DNA of 64,000 nt. It comes from Rhodopseudomonas julia. GTDB taxonomy: Bacteria; Pseudomonadota; Alphaproteobacteria; Rhizobiales; Afifellaceae. Shown piece after piece: positions 11,601 through 20,725 of the stretch. The stretch covers positions 1,240,001 to 1,304,000 of the forward strand of contig NZ_JAUSUK010000001.1 in assembly GCF_030813515.1 (NCBI RefSeq). The letters run 5' to 3'. The first letter of the stretch is position 1. Each line of letters begins with the position of its first letter. The notes beneath the pieces are model-generated. The model was not told the origin of the DNA. It made no database searches and saw only the letters and a list, made by a program, of their open reading frames with translations. Both the position numbers and the translations under genes were made by a program.

Positions 11601-12370
11601 TTCTGCACCGTCTCGTAGCGCGGATGCAGAGCGGAGAGCTTCACCGAGATCGACGGATTGTCCGTGACACGTTCCGCATTGGCGGCCTTGCCGATGGCAC
11701 TGATCGCGGCCGAATAGGAGCGATAATAGGCCTCCGCGTCTTCGCGCGTCCGTGCCGCCTCGCCCAGCATGTCGTAGGAATAGCGGTAGCCCTTGGCACG
11801 CATCGGCTCGGCGCGGCGCAAAGCCTCCTCAATGTTGCGCCCGAGGACGAATTGCGCGCCCAGCACCTTCATCGACTGCGCCACAGCCGCCCGCACCACG
11901 GGCTCGCCGACGCGCTGCACCATGCGGCGCATCGTATGGATGAGATGCGCCTCGGTCTGCTCGTCCTGCCCTTCAGAGCCATAAAGGCGGCCCGTCAGCA
12001 TCAGGCCCCAGGACGAAGCGTTCAACAGCAGCGATTCACTTTGTCCGCGGTGGCTGCCCCAATCGGCGCCGCCGATCTTGTCGCGAATGAGAGCATCGAG
12101 TGTGTGTGCGTCCGGCACGCGCAGATAGGCCTCTGCAAGGCACATCAACGCCACACCCTCGTCGGTGGAGAGGCCGTATTCGGAGAGAAAGCGCTCCATC
12201 AGATGCGGCGCCGGATCGGCCCGCAGGGCCGACACCATACCCGCGGCCTTCGCGCCGGCACGTTTTCGTGCCGCTTCGTCGAGATTTATCGCGGCGAGGC
12301 GGTTTCTGACCACCGCCTCCTCGTCTTCATAGGGCGCGCGACGGATGGCAATGCGAGGATCTGTGGCCAT
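8648..12370 (-). CDS. putA: Bifunctional proline dehydrogenase / P5C dehydrogenase PutA
   Basis: PutA (1240 aa) oxidises proline to glutamate in two steps with channelled pyrroline-5-carboxylate. The N-terminus lacks a ribbon-helix-helix DNA-binding domain. The FAD-binding proline dehydrogenase barrel shows SVKLSALHPRYE and RLVKGAYWDYEIK. The aldehyde dehydrogenase domain has AETGG (general base Glu) and SAGQRCSA with the catalytic Cys at residue 817. A degenerate aldehyde-dehydrogenase-like C-terminal domain follows, as in long PutA proteins. Without the DNA-binding domain it cannot repress itself; alphaproteobacteria usually use an Lrp-type PutR, but no regulator lies beside it. It may be monocistronic or follow the crotonase gene upstream. 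Confidence 0.96.
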   Translation of the reverse strand: MATDPRIAIRRAPYEDEEAVVRNRLAAINLDEAARKRAGAKAAGMVSALRADPAPHLMERFLSEYGLSTDEGVALMCLAEAYLRVPDAHTLDALIRDKIGGADWGSHRGQSESLLLNASSWGLMLTGRLYGSEGQDEQTEAHLIHTMRRMVQRVGEPVVRAAVAQSMKVLGAQFVLGRNIEEALRRAEPMRAKGYRYSYDMLGEAARTREDAEAYYRSYSAAISAIGKAANAERVTDNPSISVKLSALHPRYETVQKERVLAELAPTLAQLMREAKAAGIGLTVDAEEADRLDLSLQVMERALSEPEFADWDGFGFVVQAFSKASLPVLHWIVELAERLDRRFAVRLVKGAYWDYEIKQAQILGLAAYPVFTRKPSTDVSYLAGASYLLAHCDRIFPQFATHNAHTACAILEIAPPEARFEFQRLHGMGEALHERLRKETGRPCRIYAPVGIHKDLLAYLVRRLLENGANSSFVHQLLDEDVPAEKLVEDPISLVEQAKPVAHPLIPLPPDIYEPERKNSKGWNLNNPLDLEALSEAMKPFEAAQWRAAPLIGGEESPGSARDVFNPAKPAEKVGIVVDADAETARHALGVAADAVVAWQGVGADARAEILERAATLYEENAAELIALATREAGKTRLDGVLEVREAADFLRYYASEARRLFAEGGTTRHGRGVFVCISPWNFPLAIFTGQLSAALVAGNTVVAKPAEQSPLTAAKAVALLHEAGVPKGVLNLVPGEGSVVGAALTSDPRVGGVCFTGSTDTAILIDRALAKAGPVRAPLIAETGGLNAMIVDSTALPEHAVRDIVQSAFQSAGQRCSALRALFVQEDVAPALLKMLKGATEELVIGDPWDPATDVGPVIDEEARQTIETHVAKLTGEGRLLFAHDEMPGEGNFVAPVALRLDRFDELKREIFGPVLHVITFKAKEIDAVVAAINASGYGLTLGIHSRIDQRVERICDHAHVGNIYVNRNQIGAVVGVQPFGGEGLSGTGPKAGGPHYLVRFTRPVEVAAVPLHGDEERPQVAALAPADLAALPDMSEWEANSARIMVLASAAGELPENARKVAHEVIEAARPEIAGVVALPGPTGEANRLSLHGRGLALCLGAPSADGEGARRGALLAQVVTALAAGNRAVVPAGIVDAAVVAFKRALERVGAPAGLVVVVEGEPVALAAGLRGLGLVAYEGGGTQARTLRIALAERQGARLPLLSLAEGVAAFATERVVSIDTTASGGNATLLTLAGS

Positions 12371-12585
12371 GGAGGCTCCGGAAGGCAGAATGGGTAAGGG
12401 TCGGTGACCTTCCGCAATGCTGCCCGCAAATACGACTTCATTTCAACTCGTCGAAATACCAAGTCTGGCGTGATCACCCGCGAAATCGCGACGACCGAGA
12501 CTTCCCTCACGAGAAGACACCGCCCGGAAGATTTCTGTCACGCCCCGACGCGCGCAAAGACGCCCGGACGGCCCAACGGTATTGC

Positions 12586-13359
12586 TCAACGGTTGTTGAA
12601 TTGCGGCGAGCGTTTTTCCGCAAAGGCGAGCATGCCTTCTTTCTGGTCTTCGGTCGCAAACAGCGCCTGAAAGAGCCGACGTTCGAAGCGAATGCCTTCC
12701 GCCATCGTCGTCTCATAGGCGCGGTTGACGCTTTCCTTGGCCATCATGACGGCGGGAAGAGAGAAGGATGCGATCTTCTGAGCGGCCTTCACCGCCTCTT
12801 CCAGGACATCTCCGACGGGCACGACGCGAGAGACGAGGCCGGCACGCTCCGCCTCGTCGGCTTCCATGAGCCGCCCGGTCAGGCACATATCCATCGCTTT
12901 CGCTTTGCCGACAAAGCGGGTGAGGCGCTGCGTTCCGCCGGAGCCGGGAATGACACCGAGGCTGATTTCCGGCTGACCGAACTTCGCCGTTTCTGCTGCG
13001 ATGATGAAATCGCACATCATCGCAAGCTCGCAACCACCGCCGAGCGCATAGCCTGCCACGGCCGCGATCAACGGTTTGCGGCGCTGGCCGACCTTGTCCC
13101 ATTCGGAGATGAAATCGTCGCGATAGGCGGTGACGAAATCGAGCTCCTTCATTTCGGTGATGTCGGCACCCGCGGCGAAGGCCTTTTCGGAGCCGGTGAT
13201 GACGATCGCACCGATCTTGTCGTCAGCCTCGAATTCGTCGAGTGCCGCATTGAGTTCGCCGACGAGACCGGCCGACAGCGCATTGAGCGCGTTCGGGCGG
13301 TTCAAGGTGATGAGCCCGGCGCGTCCACGCCGCTCCACCAGAATATAATCGTAGGCCAT
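12586..13359 (-). CDS. Enoyl-CoA hydratase (crotonase family)
   Basis: Crotonase-fold hydratase of 257 aa that adds water to 2-enoyl-CoA in fatty-acid or related acyl-CoA degradation. Both catalytic glutamates are in place: Glu111 in GGGCELAM and Glu131 in GQPEISLG, plus the oxyanion-hole segment AFAAGADI. The ATG at 13359 follows CAGGAGGGGGC, a strong ribosome binding site, so the 54-residue upstream extension of the open frame is not coding. Its closest functional class is the short-chain PaaF/Ech type, but substrate cannot be deduced. It lies between mutM and putA on the same strand without functional links to either. Confidence 0.93.
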   Translation of the reverse strand: MAYDYILVERRGRAGLITLNRPNALNALSAGLVGELNAALDEFEADDKIGAIVITGSEKAFAAGADITEMKELDFVTAYRDDFISEWDKVGQRRKPLIAAVAGYALGGGCELAMMCDFIIAAETAKFGQPEISLGVIPGSGGTQRLTRFVGKAKAMDMCLTGRLMEADEAERAGLVSRVVPVGDVLEEAVKAAQKIASFSLPAVMMAKESVNRAYETTMAEGIRFERRLFQALFATEDQKEGMLAFAEKRSPQFNNR

Positions 13360-13433
13360 GCCCCCTCCTGACTGACGTTTCCCTGGCGATAGCCGTAATG
13401 CGGTTGTGCACGAGCAGCAAGGCAACCTTGCCG

Positions 13434-14324
13434 TCACCTCTGACAGACAGGGCAATAGAACGTCGAACGGCCGGATTGCACGATACGGGAGACCACGCCC
13501 GCACAAGTCGGCCGGGGGCACGGGAAAGCTTCCCGGTCATAGACGGCGAAACTCTCCTGGAAGCGGCCGACGGAGCCATCGGCCTGAACGTAATCGCGCA
13601 GGGAGGAGCCACCTGCTGCGACTGCGTCTGCGATCACGTCACGGACCGCCTCCACCAGCCGTATCAGACGCGCGCTCGGCTGCCCATCTTGGCGCACCAA
13701 GGTTCCGGCCGCTCGCCGGGGCGAGAGCTTCGCGCGCCACAGCGCCTCACACACGTAGATATTGCCGAGCCCGGCGATGACGCGCTGATCCATCAACACC
13801 GCCTTCAGGGGCGCCTTGCGGCCGGCGAATTTTGCCGCGAGCTCGGAGGCGGAGAGAGCGTTGCCGGTCGGCTCCAGCCCGAGATGGGCGAAAAGCGGAT
13901 GCTCCTCGAGATGACCCGCTTCTGCGAGAGCCATAAAGCCGAAGCGACGAGCGTCGTTGAAGACGAGGTCGAGACCTCCGTCCAAATGGAACACGACGTG
14001 ATCGTGGATGGTCTTCTTTTTGTTGTCGAAGTAGCGGCCTTCGGCCGGTGTCAGATTGAGCGCACCCTCGAAGCGAAAGGAGCCGGTCATGCCGAGATGC
14101 ATGACGAGGATGGGGCCGCGCTGCGCCGCATCGGTTTCGACCAAAAGGTACTTTGCCCGGCGGCCGACATGGTCGATGCGGCGGCCCTCGAGCGCGCCAG
14201 CAAAGCCCGGCGGCAGGGGAAAACGCAGGTCGGGACGGCGCAACTCGACCGCCTCGATCGACCGACCTTCCAGAACCGGCGCCAGACCACGCCTGATCGT
14301 CTCCACTTCCGGCAATTCCGGCAT
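13434..14324 (-). CDS. mutM: Formamidopyrimidine-DNA glycosylase MutM (Fpg)
   Basis: DNA glycosylase/AP lyase of 296 aa that removes 8-oxoguanine and formamidopyrimidines. The start is fixed by chemistry: after Met removal the N-terminal proline of [14 protein letters not shown] is the catalytic nucleophile, so ATG 14324 is used rather than the GTG two codons upstream. AAGGAT lies nine bases before it. The H2TH region includes the segment ending [13 protein letters not shown], and the C-terminal zinc finger keeps four cysteines (CPRPTC and YCPVCQR). It is divergent from ubiE across a 120-bp shared promoter region. Confidence 0.97.
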   Translation of the reverse strand: MPELPEVETIRRGLAPVLEGRSIEAVELRRPDLRFPLPPGFAGALEGRRIDHVGRRAKYLLVETDAAQRGPILVMHLGMTGSFRFEGALNLTPAEGRYFDNKKKTIHDHVVFHLDGGLDLVFNDARRFGFMALAEAGHLEEHPLFAHLGLEPTGNALSASELAAKFAGRKAPLKAVLMDQRVIAGLGNIYVCEALWRAKLSPRRAAGTLVRQDGQPSARLIRLVEAVRDVIADAVAAGGSSLRDYVQADGSVGRFQESFAVYDREAFPCPRPTCAGVVSRIVQSGRSTFYCPVCQR

Positions 14325-14444
14325 CGCCACTTATCCTTCATCTTTCCGCGCCACGCCGCATGGCGTGTCGCGATGGCTTTCGTTATGGTCCGCGGCAACC
14401 GCGCCGCAACACCGGCGCCTCCGGATTTGTCCAGAGGATCAGCT

Positions 14445-15194
14445 ATGAGTGAAAAGACCCAGTTCGGCTACCAAGAGGTGCCGATGGAGGAAAAGCAGGG
14501 GCGTGTCGACGACGTCTTCCACTCCGTCGCCCGGCGCTACGACATCATGAACGATCTGATGTCGGGCGGCCTGCATCGGCTTTGGAAGAACGCCATGGTC
14601 TCCTGGCTCGCCCCGCCCCATTCGGGACGGCCCTACCGGGTGCTCGACATGGCGGGCGGCACCGGCGACATCGCCTTTCGCATCTCCGACCGCTCGCGCG
14701 GTCACGCCGAGATCACGGTTGCCGACATCAACGGTTCGATGCTGGAAGTCTGCCGCGAGCGGGCCGAGAAGCACGGCTACACCAATCTCTCTTATGCGGA
14801 AGCCAACGCCGAGGAATTGCCCTTCGAGGACAAGAGCTTCGACGCCTATACGATCGCCTTCGGCATCCGCAACGTGCCGCGCCTCGACAAGGCGCTGTCG
14901 GAAGCCTACCGCGTTCTGAAGCCGGGCGGGCGCTTTCTCTGCCTGGAGTTCACACCGGTCTCCACACCGGTGATCTCGCAGCTTTACGAGGCCTATTCCT
15001 TCCGCGTCATTCCGATGATCGGGCAGGTCGTCACCGGCGACCGCGAATCCTACCAATATCTGGTGGAATCGATCCGCGTCTTCCCGAACAAGGAGCGCTT
15101 CGCCAGCATGATCTCCGACGCCGGCTTTGAGCGCGTCAGCTATCGTGACTATACAACCGGCGTCGTTGCCCTGCATTCGGGCTGGAAGCTCTAA
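14445..15194 (+). CDS. ubiE: Ubiquinone/menaquinone biosynthesis C-methyltransferase UbiE
   Basis: SAM-dependent C-methyltransferase (249 aa) of quinone biosynthesis. The Rossmann SAM motif [12 protein letters not shown] and the UbiE signatures [14 protein letters not shown] and [17 protein letters not shown] are present. The ATG at 14445 follows AGAGGATCAGCT; the much longer open frame upstream is antisense to mutM and not coding. It is the first gene of a ubiE-ubiB-coaBC run on the plus strand, 27 bases ahead of ubiB. In alphaproteobacteria it methylates the ring of the ubiquinone intermediate. Confidence 0.97.
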   Translation: MSEKTQFGYQEVPMEEKQGRVDDVFHSVARRYDIMNDLMSGGLHRLWKNAMVSWLAPPHSGRPYRVLDMAGGTGDIAFRISDRSRGHAEITVADINGSMLEVCRERAEKHGYTNLSYAEANAEELPFEDKSFDAYTIAFGIRNVPRLDKALSEAYRVLKPGGRFLCLEFTPVSTPVISQLYEAYSFRVIPMIGQVVTGDRESYQYLVESIRVFPNKERFASMISDAGFERVSYRDYTTGVVALHSGWKL

Positions 15195-15221
15195 CGCGAT
15201 AAAGCTCTAAGGTCGCACAGC

Positions 15222-16793
15222 GTGCTCAATCTCATCCGCCTCACGAAGGCGGGCTTTCATATCGTCCGCGCCGGCGCGCTTGGCTTCGTCGATGTCGACG
15301 AAGTGCCGCCGGTTGCGGCCCGTTTCGTACGTTTCGCGCGGCTTTTCGAGCCGCGCGGGCTTTCGGACGCCGAACGCGGCCGGCGCCTTTCTGCCCGGCT
15401 ACACCGGCTCGGCCCCTCCTATGTGAAACTCGGGCAGTTCCTGGCGACGCGGCCGGATATCGTCGGCAACGACGCAGCCGAAGCCCTGTCGGGCCTCAAG
15501 GACGAGATGCCGCCCTTCCCGACGGAAGAGGCGAAGGCGATCATCGAAATCAATCTCGGCCGCAAGGTGGAGGAGGTTTTCACCTCCTTCTCAGAGCCTG
15601 TGGCGGCCGCCTCAATCGCCCAGGTCCATCACGCCACGCGGCTCGTCGACGGCGAGGAGCGCGAAGTCGCCGTCAAGGTGCTGCGCCCGCATGTGCGTGG
15701 CGGCTTTCAGCGCGATCTGGAGACCTTTTATGCCGGAGCGCACTTCCTGGAGCGGCTGTCGGCGGAAGGCAAGCGGCTGAAGCCTGTCGCCGTCGTGCAA
15801 TCGCTCGAGCGCACCGTGCTCCTGGAAATGGATCTGCGCCTGGAGGCCGCGGCCTATTCGGAGCTGTCGGAAAACATCGTCGGGGAAACGGAATTCCGCG
15901 TGCCGGCCGTCGATTGGGCCCATACCGGCCGCGACGTCCTGACGATGGAATGGATCGACGGCATCAAGCTCCGGAATACGGCGGGCATCGTCGAGGCCGG
16001 GATCGATCGCCAGAACCTCGCGCGCATCGTCGTGCAGTCGTTCCTGCGCCATGCGTTGCGTGACGGCTTCTTCCATGCCGACATGCACGAGGGCAATCTG
16101 TTCGTCGACAAGGAAGAACGTCTCGTTGCCGTCGATCTCGGCATTATGGGCCGGATCGGACCGAAGGAGCGACGCTTTCTCGCCGAAGTCCTCTACGGCT
16201 TCATCAAGCGCGACTATCTCAAGATCGCCAAGCTGCATATCGAGATCGGTTATGTGCCGCCGATCCATTCGGCAGAAGATTTTGCCCAGGCGCTGCGAGC
16301 GATCGGCGAGCCGATCCACGGCCAGCGTGCGAGCGAGATCTCCATGGCGCGGCTTCTCGGCCTCCTCTTCGAGGTGACGGCGCTCTTCAATATGCAGACG
16401 CGGCCGGAGCTCATCCTCCTGCAGAAGACCATGGTCGTGGTGGAAGGCGTCGCTCGGCGTCTCGATCCGGATTTCGACATGTGGGCAGCGGCCGATCCCG
16501 TCGTCACGGAATGGATTTCCCGCCATCTCGGGCCCGTCGGGCGTCTTGAGGAAGCGGCGGATTCCTTGCGCGAGATCGGCAAGTTCGTCGAGCATCTGCC
16601 GGACACGCTGACACGCGTGGAATCGGCCGTCGACCGGCTCGCAGCGTTCTCCGCCGGCGGCATCAAGCTCGATGACCAGACGGTCGACCGGCTTGCCGAC
16701 GCCGGCACGCACGAGCTTTTCTGGACGCGTTGGGCGGTTCGGCTCGGCGGGCTCGCGCTCGTCGTCATGGCCGTCGCCTCTCTGTGGCGCTAA
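15222..16793 (+). CDS. ubiB: Ubiquinone biosynthesis kinase-like protein UbiB
   Basis: Atypical ABC1/ADCK-family protein (523 aa) needed for ubiquinone production, probably acting as an ATPase on lipid intermediates at the inner membrane. The KxGQ motif appears as YVKLGQFLATRPDI; the kinase-like core has FFHADMHEGNLFVD and VDLGIMGRIG. The C-terminal segment WAVRLGGLALVVMAVASLW forms a membrane anchor. The start codon is GTG at 15222, and the N-terminus MLNLIRLTKAGFHIVRAG resembles family members. It lies directly behind ubiE and ahead of coaBC with short gaps, so all three are probably cotranscribed. Confidence 0.95.
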   Translation: MLNLIRLTKAGFHIVRAGALGFVDVDEVPPVAARFVRFARLFEPRGLSDAERGRRLSARLHRLGPSYVKLGQFLATRPDIVGNDAAEALSGLKDEMPPFPTEEAKAIIEINLGRKVEEVFTSFSEPVAAASIAQVHHATRLVDGEEREVAVKVLRPHVRGGFQRDLETFYAGAHFLERLSAEGKRLKPVAVVQSLERTVLLEMDLRLEAAAYSELSENIVGETEFRVPAVDWAHTGRDVLTMEWIDGIKLRNTAGIVEAGIDRQNLARIVVQSFLRHALRDGFFHADMHEGNLFVDKEERLVAVDLGIMGRIGPKERRFLAEVLYGFIKRDYLKIAKLHIEIGYVPPIHSAEDFAQALRAIGEPIHGQRASEISMARLLGLLFEVTALFNMQTRPELILLQKTMVVVEGVARRLDPDFDMWAAADPVVTEWISRHLGPVGRLEEAADSLREIGKFVEHLPDTLTRVESAVDRLAAFSAGGIKLDDQTVDRLADAGTHELFWTRWAVRLGGLALVVMAVASLWR

Positions 16794-16833
16794 GACGGCC
16801 TGAGCGAGCGGCCTTTTCGACGGAGCGGCAAGG

Positions 16834-18057
16834 ATGACGAAGCTCAAAGACAAGCGCATCCTGCTCATCATCGGCGGCGGAATTGCCGCCTACAAATGCC
16901 TGGAGCTCATCCGGCTTCTGAAGAAGGCAGGCGCCTCGGTCAGCACCGTGATGACCAAGGCGGCGCAGGAATTCGTCACACCGCTCGCCGTTGGCGCCTT
17001 GAGCCATGAACCGGTCTTCAGCGAGCTTTTCGACCGTCAGGCAGAGGAAGATATCGGCCATATCCGGCTGTCGCGGCAGGCGGATCTCATCGTCGTGGCA
17101 CCGGCGACGGCCGACCGGCTGGCCCGGCTTGCCGCCGGTCTTGCCGACGATCTCGCAGGTGCCGTGCTGCTTGCGAGCGACAAGCCCGTGCTTCTTGCCC
17201 CCGCCATGAATCCGAGAATGTGGGTGCATCCGGCGACCCGGCGCAATGTCGCGCAGCTTCGCAGCGACGGCTATGGCGTCATCGGTCCCGAAGCCGGCGA
17301 AATGGCGGAAAGGGACGAGGCCGGCGAAGGCCGGATGAGCGAGCCACAGGCGATCTTTTCGGAGATTGAACGGCGCCTCTGCGGAACGCCGGAAGGCATG
17401 GGGGCATTGTCCGGTCGGCGCGTTCTCGTCACCTCAGGCCCGACGCATGAACCCATTGATCCGGTGCGCTATCTCGCCAACAGATCTTCCGGGCGGCAGG
17501 GTCACGCCATCGCTGGCGCCTTCGCCAGAGCCGGTGCGCATGTGACGCTCGTCTCCGGGCCCGTTACGATTCCTGCGCCTGACGGCGTGGACCTCGTGAC
17601 CGTGGAATCGGCCCGTGAGATGCTCGCAGCGGTCGAAGCCGCACTTCCCGTCGATATCGCAGTTCTCGCCGCAGCCGTCGCCGATTGGCGGACGTCGGAA
17701 GAGGCGGAGCGAAAGCTGAAAAAGACGGAAACCGGCGCTCCGGCCCTCACCCTGGTGGAAAATCCGGATATCCTGGCCACGCTCTCGCGGCACCAAAAAC
17801 GACCGCGCCTCGTCGTCGGCTTCGCCGCGGAGACCCATGACGTCGTTGCCCACGCCCGCGCCAAGCTGCAGCGCAAAGGCTGCGACTTCATCCTAGCCAA
17901 TGATGTCTCACCCGGCTCCGGCATCATGGGCGGCACGGAAAACGCCGTGCAGCTCATCGGGCCCGCAAGCCACGAAGAATGGCCGCGAATGAGCAAGGAA
18001 GCCGTCGCTGAGCGCCTGGTGGCACAGCTCGGCTCTGAGCTTTCTTCCAAAATGTGA
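16834..18057 (+). CDS. coaBC: CoaBC: phosphopantothenoylcysteine decarboxylase / synthetase
   Basis: Bifunctional coenzyme A biosynthesis enzyme (407 aa). Residues 1-185 form the FMN-dependent decarboxylase (CoaC) with GGGIAAYK, the active-site His in GHIRLS and Asn125 in PAMNPRMW. Residues about 195-405 form the ligase (CoaB) with [16 protein letters not shown] and the dinucleotide-type [10 protein letters not shown] loop. The substrate-recognition flap of CoaC, which in the E. coli enzyme carries an essential Cys before GPGRM, here reads [11 protein letters not shown] (about 158-168) with no Cys, so the final reduction step may rely on another residue. The ATG at 16834 follows GCAAGG. A hairpin terminator follows the stop. 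Confidence 0.94.
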   Translation: MTKLKDKRILLIIGGGIAAYKCLELIRLLKKAGASVSTVMTKAAQEFVTPLAVGALSHEPVFSELFDRQAEEDIGHIRLSRQADLIVVAPATADRLARLAAGLADDLAGAVLLASDKPVLLAPAMNPRMWVHPATRRNVAQLRSDGYGVIGPEAGEMAERDEAGEGRMSEPQAIFSEIERRLCGTPEGMGALSGRRVLVTSGPTHEPIDPVRYLANRSSGRQGHAIAGAFARAGAHVTLVSGPVTIPAPDGVDLVTVESAREMLAAVEAALPVDIAVLAAAVADWRTSEEAERKLKKTETGAPALTLVENPDILATLSRHQKRPRLVVGFAAETHDVVAHARAKLQRKGCDFILANDVSPGSGIMGGTENAVQLIGPASHEEWPRMSKEAVAERLVAQLGSELSSKM

Positions 18058-18060
18058 GGT

Positions 18061-18091
18061 GCCTCGGCCGCGCTGATCGCGGCCGGGCTTT
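18061..18091 (+). terminator. Hairpin terminator after coaBC
   Basis: GCC-T-CGGCCGCG, loop CTGAT, then CGCGGCCG-GGC followed by TTTC. This is an 11-bp stem with one bulged T, just after the coaBC stop and before the convergent glgP end. The short T-run makes it moderately convincing for the plus strand. Confidence 0.65.
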
Positions 18092-18104
18092 CACGTCTTT
18101 TGGG

Positions 18105-20576
18105 CTATTGGCCGCCCTGGTTGATCTCTTCCGCCGAAGGCGTCTCGACGTTCCAGATCTCGCGGGCGTAATCGCGAATGGCGCGGTCTGCAGAGAACCA
18201 GCCGACCCGTGCCGTGTTCAAGATCGTACGACGCGTCCAGTCCTCCTTGTCCATGAACGCCCGATCGACCTTGCGCTGCTCGTCGAGATAGGCGGCAAAA
18301 TCCGCCGTGACGAAGAAATAATCGTCATAGGAAAGCCGGTCGACAATGGCACGGAAGCGATTTGGATCCTCCGGCGAGAAAACGCCCGAGCCGATCGCAT
18401 CGAGGACAGTCTTGAGGGTCTCGTTGCCGTCGATGACAGCGCGCGAATCGTAACCGGAGACGCGATAATTGGCGACATCCTCCGCGGTCAGACCGAAGAT
18501 ATGGATGTTATCGCGCCCGACCCGATCACAGATCTCGACATTGGCGCCGTCGAGCGTGCCGATCGTCAAAGCACCATTGAGAGCGAGCTTCATGTTGCCG
18601 GTGCCGGAGGCTTCCATGCCGGCGGTCGAAATCTGCTCGGAGAGATCGGCCGCGGGGATGATGCGCTCAGCGGTTGAGACATTGTAGTTCGGCAGGAAGA
18701 CGATCTTCAGTCGGTCGCCGACCACAGGATCGCTGTTGACGGCCCGTGCGACATCATTGATCAACTTGATGATCAGCTTCGCCATCTCGTAGCCGGGAGC
18801 GGCCTTGCCACCAAAGATCTTGACGCGCGGCGTCCAGTCGGCGGCCGGATCGTTGCGGATGGCAAAATACTGCGCCACCGCCTCCATGATGTTGAGAAGC
18901 TGCCGCTTATACTCGTGCATGCGCTTGATCTGGACGTCGAACATGGCGTCCGGTGACACATGGATGCCGACGCGGCTCTGGATCTCCGTCACCAGACGGC
19001 ATTTGTTCTCGTGTTTGGCGGCACGGAAGCGTTCGCGGAAGGCCGCATCCTCCGCATAGGGCGCCACCGCCTCGATGGCTTCCAGGTCGCCGATCCAGTC
19101 CTCGCCGATGGTCTCGATCAGGAGATCGCTCAGCGGCTTGTTGCACGAATGCAGCCAGCGCCGCGGCGTAACACCGTTGGTGACGCCGAGGATGCGGCTC
19201 GGATAGAGCGAATCGAGATCGTGGAAGACCGTTTGCTTCATCAGATCCGCGTGCAGGGCCGAGACGCCGTTGACGCGGTGGCTGCCGACAAAAGCGAGAT
19301 GCCCCATCCGCACGCCCTGGCCATTGGTGTGGTCGACGATGCGCACGCGCTCCAGATCGAGCGTGCGCTTGGCGGCGGCGGCCGTCCGCAGATGCTGCTC
19401 GTCGATCCAGCGGATGATGTCGAGATGGCGCGGCAGAACGGAGCCGAAAAGCTGCAGCGACCAGCGCTCCAGAGCTTCCGGCATCAAGGTGTGGTTGGTG
19501 TAGGAAAGCGTATTGCGGGTGAGCTGGAACGCGACTTCCATCGACAGGCCGTGCGTGTCGACCAGAAGGCGCATGAGTTCGGCAACCGCGATCGCGGGAT
19601 GCGTGTCGTTGAGCTGGATCGCCACCTTTTCCGGAAGCTTCGTGATGTCGTCATGCGACGACAGGTAGCGACGCAGGAGGTCCTGCAGCGATGCGGAGGT
19701 GAAGAAAAACTCCTGGCGCAGGCGGAGGTTCTTGCCTTCCTCGGTGGTGTCGTCCGGGTAGAGAATGCGCGACACCGTCTCCGCGCGCACCGCCGCCTCC
19801 ATGGCGGAGAGATATTCGCCACGGTTGAAGCGATCGAGATCGACGCGTTTGGCGGGTTTGCCGGCCCAAAGCCTGAGCGTGTTGACGTGACGGCCGCGCC
19901 AGCCGGCGATCGGCGTGTCGTAGGCTGCGGCCAGCATGACTTCTGCCGGATGCCAGATCGGCTTGCCGTCCGGCGTGGTGATCACCTCGCCGCCGAAGGG
20001 AATGTTGTAGACGACCTCGGGGCGCTCGAACTCCCAATTGTGACCGGTGACCAGCCAATCCTCCGGCTCCTCCGCCTGCCAGCCATCGCGAATCGACTGA
20101 CGGAAGAGGCCGTTCTCATAGCGAATCCCGTAACCGTGGGCCGGAATGCCCAGGGTCGACATGGAATCGAGGAAGCAGGCCGCAAGGCGCCCTAGGCCGC
20201 CATTGCCCAAGGCGGCATCGGGCTCTGAGCGCAGGATCTCGTCGTAGTCGGCACCGAGCTCCGTCAGCGCTTCACGCACCGGAGCTTCAAGCCCGAGATT
20301 GATGATCGTGTCTTTGAGCAGACGGCCGATCAGAAATTCCATCGACAGGTAATAGACCCGCTTCTGGTCCTGATCGTAGGCGCGGCGCGTGGAGGCCATC
20401 CAGTGATCAACAAGCTGATCGCGTACAGCCAGAATGAGCGCGGCGCTCCAATCCTGGCGGACCGAATGCTCCGGATCCTTGCCGACCGCATATTTCAGCT
20501 TCTCGATGATGAGCCTTTTCACATCTTCCGCATCCTCGATGCGGCGCGAAAGAGTGACGGCTGTCGCTGCATTCAT
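18105..20576 (-). CDS. glgP: Glycogen/starch/alpha-glucan phosphorylase GlgP
   Basis: GT35 phosphorylase (823 aa) that releases glucose-1-phosphate from the non-reducing ends of alpha-glucan. The PLP-binding region is clear: EASGTGNMKLALNGAL followed by TIGTLDGANVEI. Also present are GNGGLGRLAACFLDS and the C-terminal NYNVSTAERIIPAADLS. The ATG at 20576 is preceded by GAGGAGCGCGATC, so 21 upstream residues of the open frame are excluded. The gene stands alone, about 10 kb from the GlgE operon, and its leader contains two back-to-back hairpins. It is the degradative partner of the GlgE/GlgB system. Confidence 0.96.
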   Translation of the reverse strand: MNAATAVTLSRRIEDAEDVKRLIIEKLKYAVGKDPEHSVRQDWSAALILAVRDQLVDHWMASTRRAYDQDQKRVYYLSMEFLIGRLLKDTIINLGLEAPVREALTELGADYDEILRSEPDAALGNGGLGRLAACFLDSMSTLGIPAHGYGIRYENGLFRQSIRDGWQAEEPEDWLVTGHNWEFERPEVVYNIPFGGEVITTPDGKPIWHPAEVMLAAAYDTPIAGWRGRHVNTLRLWAGKPAKRVDLDRFNRGEYLSAMEAAVRAETVSRILYPDDTTEEGKNLRLRQEFFFTSASLQDLLRRYLSSHDDITKLPEKVAIQLNDTHPAIAVAELMRLLVDTHGLSMEVAFQLTRNTLSYTNHTLMPEALERWSLQLFGSVLPRHLDIIRWIDEQHLRTAAAAKRTLDLERVRIVDHTNGQGVRMGHLAFVGSHRVNGVSALHADLMKQTVFHDLDSLYPSRILGVTNGVTPRRWLHSCNKPLSDLLIETIGEDWIGDLEAIEAVAPYAEDAAFRERFRAAKHENKCRLVTEIQSRVGIHVSPDAMFDVQIKRMHEYKRQLLNIMEAVAQYFAIRNDPAADWTPRVKIFGGKAAPGYEMAKLIIKLINDVARAVNSDPVVGDRLKIVFLPNYNVSTAERIIPAADLSEQISTAGMEASGTGNMKLALNGALTIGTLDGANVEICDRVGRDNIHIFGLTAEDVANYRVSGYDSRAVIDGNETLKTVLDAIGSGVFSPEDPNRFRAIVDRLSYDDYFFVTADFAAYLDEQRKVDRAFMDKEDWTRRTILNTARVGWFSADRAIRDYAREIWNVETPSAEEINQGGQ

Positions 20577-20577
20577 G

Positions 20578-20594
20578 ATCGCGCTCCTCGCGAT
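20578..20594 (-). promoter_or_regulatory. Hairpin with glgP Shine-Dalgarno in its loop
   Basis: On the minus strand ATCGCG, loop AGGAG, CGCGAT, ending one base before the glgP ATG at 20576. The five-base loop is the Shine-Dalgarno sequence itself. It could expose or constrain ribosome access depending on stem stability. Confidence 0.55.
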
Positions 20595-20596
20595 TG

Positions 20597-20625
20597 TTGC
20601 CCGACGCGCATGCGCGTTTGGGCAA
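20597..20625 (-). promoter_or_regulatory. Interrupted 29-bp palindrome in glgP leader
   Basis: TTGCCC and GGGCAA flank the perfect 14-bp palindrome ACGCGCATGCGCGT, with AA and C between the arms. It lies 21 bases upstream of the glgP start and directly upstream of the SD hairpin. It could be a dimeric-repressor operator or an RNA hairpin of 6 plus 5 bp with loop CAUG. Confidence 0.55.
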
Positions 20626-20725
20626 TTTGACACCCACACAAACGGCCGTGACAGCTGACCGGCCGGGCGGGTTCAATGAGGTTTATCTGTTCGTGGCATC
20701 GCAACTCCGAGACGAAGCCACTCTA

